DNA from: JACJXF01 sp964349045
GTDB taxonomy: Bacteria; Bacteroidota; Bacteroidia; Bacteroidales; GCA-2748055
Direction of reading: 5' to 3'
Length of the DNA stretch: 5,760 nucleotides
NCBI GenBank assembly: GCA_964349045.1
Contig: CAYGFI010000241.1
Coordinates: forward strand, 1 to 5,760
Made by a program: the position numbers and the translations under genes. Below the pieces are notes generated by a model that saw only the letters and a list, made by a program, of their open reading frames with translations, made no database searches and had not been told where the DNA came from. Positions 1 through 5,760 of this stretch are shown here, in pieces; position 1 is the stretch's first letter; every line of letters starts with the position of its first letter.

Positions 1-48
1 CTATGAGAAACAACTTAATATACAATAACATAACTCAAATATTTTCGA

Positions 49-3000
49 ATGAAAAGATATATTCTGTTTCTGATCCTTATAATTTTAATAGTCCAGACCT
101 CTTTTTCACAGGACAAACCCGAATGGAACGACCCTTCTGTAGTTCAGGTTAATAAAGAAAATCCACACGCGACTCTTTTCCCATTCGAAAATACGGCATT
201 GGCTCTTGAAGCCGATCGCACGAAAAGTGTTAATTTTTTATCGCTAAACGGAGAATGGTTTTTTAATTATTCTGAGAAACCGGCAGAAAGACCGATGGAT
301 TTTTTTAAAAATGAATTGGATGTATCCGGATGGGACAAGATTACGGTTCCTGCAAACTGGGAGCTTAAAGGTTATGGTATTCCCATTTATGTAAATATCC
401 CTTATGAATTTACCAGAAACCCTTCTCCCCCGGTGATTCCTGATGATCCGAACCCGGTTGGTTCTTATAAAAGAAGTTTTAACCTTCCTGCTGATTTCCG
501 GGGAAAGGAAATATTCGTTCATTTCGGGGCGGTTAAATCAGCATTTTACATCTGGATAAACGGTAATAAAGTAGGATACAGCCAGGGCAGCAAGACTCCC
601 GCTGAGTTTAACATCACTTCCTTTGTTAAACCAGGTGAAAACACTATAGCCATGGAAGTGTACCGCTGGTCGGATGGTTCATGGCTCGAGTGCCAGGATT
701 TCTGGAGAATCAGTGGTATTGAAAGGGATGTCTTTCTCTTTGCAACTCCGAAAGTCCATGTATTCGATTTCTTTTGTAAAGCGGGATTAGAGAATTATTA
801 TACCGAAGGAACCTTTGATCTGGATATAACCATAAAGAATTACAGCGGAATCAAGGGGAATTATTGGATTTCTGCCAGTCTGTTTGAAAACACCGTTGAT
901 GAAAACCCTGTGTTTACTCAAAGCGCTGAAATAAAATTTAATTCTGAAAATTCGTTACCCCTGAAATTCAGTTCGAAACTGAAAAATCCCCGGAAATGGT
1001 CGGCCGAAACACCCGAATTATATACTCTGCTAATTGAGTTAAAAGACCAGAAAGGTCAGATACTGGAGGCCATCACAACAAAAACAGGCTTCCGTTCTTC
1101 AGAAATTAAGAATGGACTGTATCTGTTTAATGGAAAGGCTATTAAGATTAAAGGTGTAAATCGGCACGAACATGATGAATTCAATGGTCATGTAATTTCT
1201 GAAGAGATGATGATCAGAGACATACAGCTTATGAAGCAAAATAACATCAATACCGTGCGCACCTCCCATTACCCCAATGATCCACGATGGTATGAGCTTT
1301 GTGACCAGTATGGTTTGTATGTTATTGATGAAGCCAATATTGAAGCCCACGGAATGGGATATGATCCTGATAAAACCCTTGGAAATAATCCCATTTTCAA
1401 ACTGTCGCACCTCGACCGAACACAACGAATGGTGGAAAGGGATAAAAACCATCCATGCATCATCATGTGGTCTTTAGGTAATGAATCAGGAGATGGTGTG
1501 AATTTCAATGCAACTTATGATTTTATTAAGTCAAGAGACTTAACCCGACCTGTCCATTATGAAAGAGCAGAAGGAGGAAGAAATTCTGATCTGGAATGTC
1601 CCATGTATTCTCCTATTCAGTATCTGGTTCAATATGCCGGGAAAATAAGACCCAAACCGCTGATAATGTGCGAATATGCCCATGCCATGGGTAATAGTAC
1701 AGGCAACTTACAGGATTATTGGGATGTTATTGAAAAACATGACCAGCTTCAGGGGGGATCTATCTGGGATTGGGTAGATCAGGGTATTGCAAAATATACC
1801 GAAGATGGAAGGAAATACTGGGCTTACGGGGGTGATTATGGCCCTGCCGACGTTCCCAGTGATGGAACTTTCTGTCTCAACGGACTGGTATTTCCCGACC
1901 GCTCACCTCATCCCGGCTTAACCGAAGTAAAAAAAGTATATCAAAATATTGGTTTTAAGACGGTACCCTTTGGATTGGATATGGTTGAAATCCAGAATAA
2001 ATATAATTTTATAAGTTTGAAAGATTTTACTATTTACTGGGAAATTGAGGGAGAAGGTAAAGTGATACAGGACGGTATGATCGTGAATCCTGATATTGCT
2101 CCCGGAACCAGTAAAAACATGAAACTGGAAATCAAAACCTTTACCCCAAAACCCGGAGTCGAATATTTTATTAATTTCATAGCTTTTGTCGATCATAGTC
2201 AGCCACTTATACCGGCCGGACATATTTTTGCCATGGAGCAGTTTCCTTTCCGGGACGGATCAGTTAAAACCAGCCTTAAAACTGAAGACCGGGGTGATAA
2301 AGTAGTCACCGAAACAAAAACCAGCCTTAGCATCCAGGCAGGTAAAAATATCTATGAATTCAGTAAATCAGACGGTTACTTAACATCAATACAGGTGGAT
2401 GGAAAGAAAATAAATGCAGGCAAACTGACTCCGAATTTCTGGCGCGGACCCACAGAGAACGATTTTGGGAACGGCATGCCAAAAAGACTCGCAGTATGGA
2501 AAGATGCCCCTGAAAATGCAGTTCTTAAAGATTTCCGGCATGAGCTGAATGAGAAAAAATATTATTGTGTTGACGTTGATTATTGGCTGCCTGATGTTGA
2601 AGCCAATCTTTACATTGATTATGAAATTAACGGTGAAGGCGAAATCCGTATTGGAATGTATATGGAGCCAGCCGGGAAAAGTTTTCCGGAACTTCCGAGG
2701 TTTGGGATGAGCATGGCTCTGATCCGGGATTTTGAAAACCTCGAATGGTTCGGAAGGGGCCCACATGAAAATTACAACGATCGTCATACCTCTGCATTCG
2801 TAGGGCACTTTTCAGGCACTGTAACGGAGCAATACGTACCCTATATTTCCCCTCAGGAAAATGGATATAAAACTGATACAAGATGGTTTACATTGAAAAA
2901 CAACGATAATAACGGGCTTATGTTTAAAACCGATGACCTTATCTGTTTTTCTGCTCTCCACTATAGTGTTGAAGATCTTACCCGGCCAAAAAGAGACGGT

Positions 3001-3204
3001 TTTCATACTACAGATCTGGTGAAAAAGGATGAAATATTCATTAATATCGATCTGGGTCAGATGGGTGTAGGGGGAGATGATTCATGGGGTGCATTAACAC
3101 ATGCGAAATATTCCATTCCTTTTCGCCCGCTCTGGTACAGCTTTGTCATCAATCCTGTTTCCGCTTTTCAGGATCCATGGGATAATTTTTTGAGGGAGTT
3201 TTAA
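49..3204 (+). CDS. Secreted LacZ-type GH2 beta-galactosidase
   Basis: Family 2 glycoside hydrolase of 1051 aa, a retaining enzyme expected to remove terminal beta-galactosyl residues. Residues 1-20 are a Sec signal peptide (K-R, a hydrophobic core, then S-F-S before Q21) with no lipobox Cys, so the product is probably periplasmic or further exported, unlike cytoplasmic E. coli LacZ. Approximate domains: sugar-binding jelly roll 55-230, Ig-like 240-345, TIM barrel 350-640, second Ig-like (DUF4981 type) 655-745, C-terminal beta-sandwich (Bgal small chain) 770-1045. By alignment from memory with LacZ: acid/base E479 (GNESGDG), nucleophile E542 (CEYAHAMGNS), Mg ligands E432 and H434 (NIEAHG), H373, H407, Y520, W573, F608, D217 and the late W1013 (GGDDSW). 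No active-site residue is missing, and length matches the family. The ATG at 49 has no clear Shine-Dalgarno sequence but sits directly before the signal peptide. The exact substrate is not determinable; related GH2 enzymes may act on other beta-galactosides or exo-galactose of algal or plant glycans. Confidence 0.95.
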   Translation: MKRYILFLILIILIVQTSFSQDKPEWNDPSVVQVNKENPHATLFPFENTALALEADRTKSVNFLSLNGEWFFNYSEKPAERPMDFFKNELDVSGWDKITVPANWELKGYGIPIYVNIPYEFTRNPSPPVIPDDPNPVGSYKRSFNLPADFRGKEIFVHFGAVKSAFYIWINGNKVGYSQGSKTPAEFNITSFVKPGENTIAMEVYRWSDGSWLECQDFWRISGIERDVFLFATPKVHVFDFFCKAGLENYYTEGTFDLDITIKNYSGIKGNYWISASLFENTVDENPVFTQSAEIKFNSENSLPLKFSSKLKNPRKWSAETPELYTLLIELKDQKGQILEAITTKTGFRSSEIKNGLYLFNGKAIKIKGVNRHEHDEFNGHVISEEMMIRDIQLMKQNNINTVRTSHYPNDPRWYELCDQYGLYVIDEANIEAHGMGYDPDKTLGNNPIFKLSHLDRTQRMVERDKNHPCIIMWSLGNESGDGVNFNATYDFIKSRDLTRPVHYERAEGGRNSDLECPMYSPIQYLVQYAGKIRPKPLIMCEYAHAMGNSTGNLQDYWDVIEKHDQLQGGSIWDWVDQGIAKYTEDGRKYWAYGGDYGPADVPSDGTFCLNGLVFPDRSPHPGLTEVKKVYQNIGFKTVPFGLDMVEIQNKYNFISLKDFTIYWEIEGEGKVIQDGMIVNPDIAPGTSKNMKLEIKTFTPKPGVEYFINFIAFVDHSQPLIPAGHIFAMEQFPFRDGSVKTSLKTEDRGDKVVTETKTSLSIQAGKNIYEFSKSDGYLTSIQVDGKKINAGKLTPNFWRGPTENDFGNGMPKRLAVWKDAPENAVLKDFRHELNEKKYYCVDVDYWLPDVEANLYIDYEINGEGEIRIGMYMEPAGKSFPELPRFGMSMALIRDFENLEWFGRGPHENYNDRHTSAFVGHFSGTVTEQYVPYISPQENGYKTDTRWFTLKNNDNNGLMFKTDDLICFSALHYSVEDLTRPKRDGFHTTDLVKKDEIFINIDLGQMGVGGDDSWGALTHAKYSIPFRPLWYSFVINPVSAFQDPWDNFLREF

Positions 3205-3212
3205 TACCAGAT

Positions 3213-4136
3213 ATGAATATTCTACGCACAAGTACCAGCATCCCCGCTATTTTCGCCTGTTTACTGTGGGCATCTGCATTTGTCGGAATTAAAATAGGGT
3301 TGCACTATACCACGCCATTAAATTTTGCCGGCGTGCGTTTTATAATTGCAGGATTCCTGATTCTGCCTTTTACAGGCGGGCTAAAACATTATATGTCATC
3401 AATCCGGAAAAACTGGAAAATTGTAATTCTGATCACTCTTCTTACGACTTTCCTGCAGTACGCTTTTTTTTATCACGGGATTGATCTGGTTCCCGCATCT
3501 TTAGCTGCGATTATTATCGGAGCACAACCCTTATTTATTGCCTTTGTGGCACATTTTTTAATGCCGGGAGATTCCATGAACTGGAAGAAACTGCTGATTT
3601 ACATCCTGGGTTTTACAGGGATTATTCTGGTAAGCTTTGGCCGGCATAAATTTTCCATAACTGAAGAAGTGAAATTTGTGGGGATATTATTCCTGATCAT
3701 GGTAAATATCATCTCGGGTTTTTCAAATGTACTTGTGTCAAAAGATGGAAAAAAGATTCCTGCCCTTGTACTAAGTTCTTCAAGTTTGCTTATTGGAGGA
3801 GCATTGCTGTTTTTGGTTTCTATCCCCCTGGAAGGTTTTACTTCATTCATTCAGCCCTTGCCCTATTACCTTTCCCTGGGATGGCTTAGCATCCTTTCAG
3901 CCTTGGCAATTTCTATATGGTTTATATTGCTCAAGCGACCCGGGGTAAAAGTTTCTGAACTTAATTTCTGGAAATTCCTGATACCTCTTGCAGGAGCAAT
4001 TCTGGCATGGATAATTCTACCGGATGAGAAAATTAATTTTTATGCTATTTCAGGAATGATTATAATTGCAGGATCACTGGTAATACTTAATATTTACAAG
4101 CGGAAGAATTCTGATAAAAGCGCTTCTTTTTTATAG
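3213..4136 (+). CDS. EamA/DMT-superfamily transporter, ten TM helices
   Basis: Inner-membrane permease of 307 aa, the usual size for a two-repeat EamA (DUF6) protein of the drug/metabolite transporter superfamily. Ten hydrophobic segments can be read, roughly at 10-29, 37-54, 69-87, 94-116, 125-142, 150-172, 184-203, 217-238, 250-268 and 274-293, followed by a short basic tail (YKRKNSDK). Family-typical features are the first-helix motif LLWASAFVGIKIGL, an Arg at the start of helix 2 (GVRF, R42) and the helix-4 motif with GAQPLF (103-108). The start lies 8 bases after the GH2 stop, in another frame. A purine run GAGGGAG at 3192-3198, inside the GH2 3' end, lies 14 bases upstream of the ATG, rather far for a Shine-Dalgarno, so translational coupling is possible. 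Members export or import amino acids, nucleosides, sugars or drugs, and sequence alone does not give the substrate. Linkage to a sugar-releasing enzyme is suggestive only. Confidence 0.93.
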   Translation: MNILRTSTSIPAIFACLLWASAFVGIKIGLHYTTPLNFAGVRFIIAGFLILPFTGGLKHYMSSIRKNWKIVILITLLTTFLQYAFFYHGIDLVPASLAAIIIGAQPLFIAFVAHFLMPGDSMNWKKLLIYILGFTGIILVSFGRHKFSITEEVKFVGILFLIMVNIISGFSNVLVSKDGKKIPALVLSSSSLLIGGALLFLVSIPLEGFTSFIQPLPYYLSLGWLSILSALAISIWFILLKRPGVKVSELNFWKFLIPLAGAILAWIILPDEKINFYAISGMIIIAGSLVILNIYKRKNSDKSASFL

Positions 4137-4259
4137 GGGAGGGTTGTATTTATAAGTTTTTGTGTAACACTTTTAAACAATCCAAATGATCAGTGGATAC
4201 AGTTTGGAGTGCATGGAGTTGGTGGACTAAATAGCCTGGTATTCCCCCGGAACATATAA

Positions 4260-5663
4260 ATGATATATATAAAAATGAAAAGACCGTTATGGATTTTTAA
4301 CAGGCTTCCGTTTATCGTTTCGCTGATTATCATTGCTTTTATATTGAATTGTATAAAAAATGATAAACAATGGGTAAAAGAGGATGGTGTAATAAACTGG
4401 GATATTATATCATACTATGGGTATTTGCCGGCTACATTTATTTACCATGATCACACGTTAAAATTTATTGATAATTATACCGGACCGCACAGGTTTGTTT
4501 TTTGGCCACGTAAAGCGCCAAATGGAGCGAATGTAATTTTAACATCCATGGGAATGTCAATGCTGTATTCACCTTTCTTTTTTCTTGGACATGCTGCGGC
4601 CCATATTTATAATTACGATACCGGGGGATATTCACCTCCATACAGCCTCGCATTAATTTTAAGTGCAGTTTTTTACCTGGCATTGGGATTATTCTTCCTT
4701 TCAAAACTATTATTGAAGTTTTTTAATCCGGTAATTTCTTCCTGGGTTATACTGATTACTGTTTTGGGGACCAATTTATTTTATTATGTGACTTATTCTT
4801 CTCCAATGACGCATACATACAGCTTTGCACTAATAACAATGTTTATATGGTTTGCAATTAGATGGCACGAAACACCCCGTACCAGATATGCAATCCTGCT
4901 AGGTTTACTTTTGGGAATAATTACCCTAATCCGGCCAACTAATATTGTTATTGGTTTATTTTTTGCCTTTTGGAATATTAAAAGCTACACGGAATTTACG
5001 GGACGCTTAAAATTATTCATCTCAAATTATAAATCGCTGATTTTAATAATGGTATTTGGATTCCTTGTTTGGGTTCCGCAATTTATATATTGGAAATCGA
5101 CCGCGGGAGTATTCTTTTATAATTCCTACGGTGAAGAAAATCAATTTTTCTTTAATAATCCTAAGATTATGAAGGGCTTGATTGGTTACAGGCATGGATG
5201 GCTGGTTTACTCCCCCGTTATGATATTTTCGGTTTTGGGGATGCTGGTTTTGATAAAACGGAATAGAGAAATGCTTATGCCGGTAGTATTAACCTTTCTT
5301 GTATTTATTTATGTTATTTTCTCATGGTGGTGCTGGTGGTATGGTGGCGCTTTTGGCTTGAGGACAATGATTGATATTTATGGATTACTTGCTCTTCCCT
5401 TAGGCGTTTTTTTTACCTATACACTCGAATGGAAAAGGATATGGCGCTGGACAGCCATTTCGGTTTCAATTCTGCTGTTTACTGCAGGGATCCATCATAC
5501 TGATAAGCAAAAACATTTTTCATTTCATTGGGATTCTAATACAAAGGAATCATTCTGGGATTCTTACCTGGATCGGGGACCAAGTCCAACATTTGAATCT
5601 AAATTAAAAGCGCCCGATTATGAAAAAGCAAGAAAAGGGATTGATGCTTATGCAGGAGAGTAG
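4260..5663 (+). CDS. Polytopic membrane protein, GT-C/PMT-like glycosyltransferase candidate
   Basis: A 467-aa integral membrane protein with about 10-12 hydrophobic segments (near 15-32, 92-113, 127-148, 159-177, 184-201, 209-240, 258-277, 318-333, 339-356, 371-390, 395-411). Its plan resembles GT-C glycosyltransferases (ArnT/PMT/GT39-like), which take sugars from lipid-phosphate donors: one N-terminal helix, then a large extracytoplasmic loop (33-90) with an acidic residue early in it (D48 in WDIISYYGYLPATF), then many helices. Other marked motifs are YSSPMTHTYS (179-188), IRPTN (224-228), GYRHGWLVYSP (309-319) and an aromatic cluster, WWCWWYGG, at 356-363 followed by R368. The last 56 residues (from H412) form a hydrophilic tail with HWDSNTKESFW. 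I recall similar tails and WWYGG motifs in unnamed Bacteroidota proteins, but no function. Assignment to GT-C is inference from architecture. An alternative start is the in-frame ATG at 4275 (M6), preceded by an A/T-rich stretch and leaving a conventional MKRP N-terminus; I cannot separate the two. Confidence 0.85.
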   Translation: MIYIKMKRPLWIFNRLPFIVSLIIIAFILNCIKNDKQWVKEDGVINWDIISYYGYLPATFIYHDHTLKFIDNYTGPHRFVFWPRKAPNGANVILTSMGMSMLYSPFFFLGHAAAHIYNYDTGGYSPPYSLALILSAVFYLALGLFFLSKLLLKFFNPVISSWVILITVLGTNLFYYVTYSSPMTHTYSFALITMFIWFAIRWHETPRTRYAILLGLLLGIITLIRPTNIVIGLFFAFWNIKSYTEFTGRLKLFISNYKSLILIMVFGFLVWVPQFIYWKSTAGVFFYNSYGEENQFFFNNPKIMKGLIGYRHGWLVYSPVMIFSVLGMLVLIKRNREMLMPVVLTFLVFIYVIFSWWCWWYGGAFGLRTMIDIYGLLALPLGVFFTYTLEWKRIWRWTAISVSILLFTAGIHHTDKQKHFSFHWDSNTKESFWDSYLDRGPSPTFESKLKAPDYEKARKGIDAYAGE

Positions 5664-5704
5664 AATCAATGGTTTACAAGTAATCCAATTAATAATTTTT
5701 AGTT

Positions 5705-5760
5705 ATGAATCATTGCCCGGTTTGCAGCAATCTCTCAAATACTTTAAAATATAAATTAAC
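5705..5760 (+). CDS. Start of a truncated gene with N-terminal CxxC zinc-ribbon motif; possible SAM methyltransferase
   Basis: The reading frame begins at ATG 5705 and runs off the window after 18 full codons (MNHCPVCSNLSNTLKYKL). An in-frame TAA at 5693-5695 makes this the first possible ATG of the frame. Cys4 and Cys7 form a Cys-Pro-Val-Cys knuckle at the extreme N-terminus. That is how many zinc-ribbon-headed class I SAM-dependent methyltransferases of glycan and natural-product clusters begin, as well as assorted other zinc-ribbon proteins. The gene starts 41 bases after the stop of the GT-C-like protein on the same strand, so co-transcription is plausible. The call as a real gene rests on the motif, the upstream stop and the position; the methyltransferase suggestion is inference and the rest of the protein lies outside the window. 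Confidence 0.5.
   Translation, partial: MNHCPVCSNLSNTLKYKL

Noticed and set aside
1..48. Promoter or operator upstream of the GH2 gene
   Set aside because: Only 48 AT-rich bases are available; no TAnnTTTG/TTTG pair, repeat or Shine-Dalgarno is visible.
4181..4208. Inverted repeat TCCAAA / TTTGGA with a 16-base loop in the spacer, considered as a terminator or operator
   Set aside because: The stem is only six pairs and A/T-rich, the loop is long and no T-run follows; not better than chance.
4150..4210. Possible Bacteroidota promoter (-7 TAnnTTTG) around TATAAGTTTTTG and GGATACAGTTTG
   Set aside because: In both places the distance between TA and TTTG is wrong by one or two bases and no TTTG lies at a suitable -33 position.
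4186..4230. A 14-codon open frame with ATG in the spacer (MISGYSLECMELVD)
   Set aside because: Very short, no ribosome-binding signal and no recognisable leader-peptide character.
244..5100. Several open frames of 64-140 codons, mostly on the minus strand, inside the three large genes
   Set aside because: They lie wholly within well-supported genes, have low-complexity or unnatural compositions, no recognisable domains and no start signals; they are shadow frames.
5664..5704. Terminator after the GT-C-like gene
   Set aside because: The 41-base gap has a short T-run but no stem before it.

Overview
The window looks like a chromosomal segment of a member of the Bacteroidota, probably a Bacteroidales- or Marinilabiliales-type polysaccharide degrader. 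This is an inference from four things: AT-rich DNA, starts without clear Shine-Dalgarno sequences, a secreted LacZ-type GH2 enzyme of the kind common in that phylum, and a polytopic membrane protein resembling Bacteroidota GT-C-like proteins as I remember them. No marker gene fixes the taxon. All supported genes are on the + strand, and the window is almost fully coding.

Layout: (1) 49-3204, an exported, full-length, five-domain LacZ-type GH2 beta-galactosidase with every catalytic and metal-binding residue I could align to E. coli LacZ. (2) 3213-4136, a ten-helix EamA/DMT-superfamily transporter beginning 8 bases after the GH2 stop, so very probably co-transcribed and perhaps translationally coupled. 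(3) 4137-4259, a 123-base spacer with no convincing promoter or terminator. (4) 4260-5663, a polytopic protein with the look of a GT-C/PMT-like glycosyltransferase, of a family with no function I can name. (5) 5705-5760, the first 18 complete codons of a gene cut by the window edge; its N-terminal Cys-Pro-Val-Cys suggests a zinc-ribbon protein, possibly a SAM-dependent methyltransferase.

Working together: the GH2 enzyme would release sugars in the periplasm or at the cell surface, and the transporter beside it may or may not handle a related solute. No SusC/SusD pair, sulfatase, regulator or other glycoside hydrolase is visible, so a polysaccharide utilisation locus cannot be claimed. The right-hand part (GT-C-like protein plus possible methyltransferase) looks more like glycan or envelope biosynthesis and may be a separate unit. 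I see no CRISPR array, RNA gene, insertion sequence, attachment site or defence system. The window appears mostly ordinary; the least characterised item is the GT-C-like protein.
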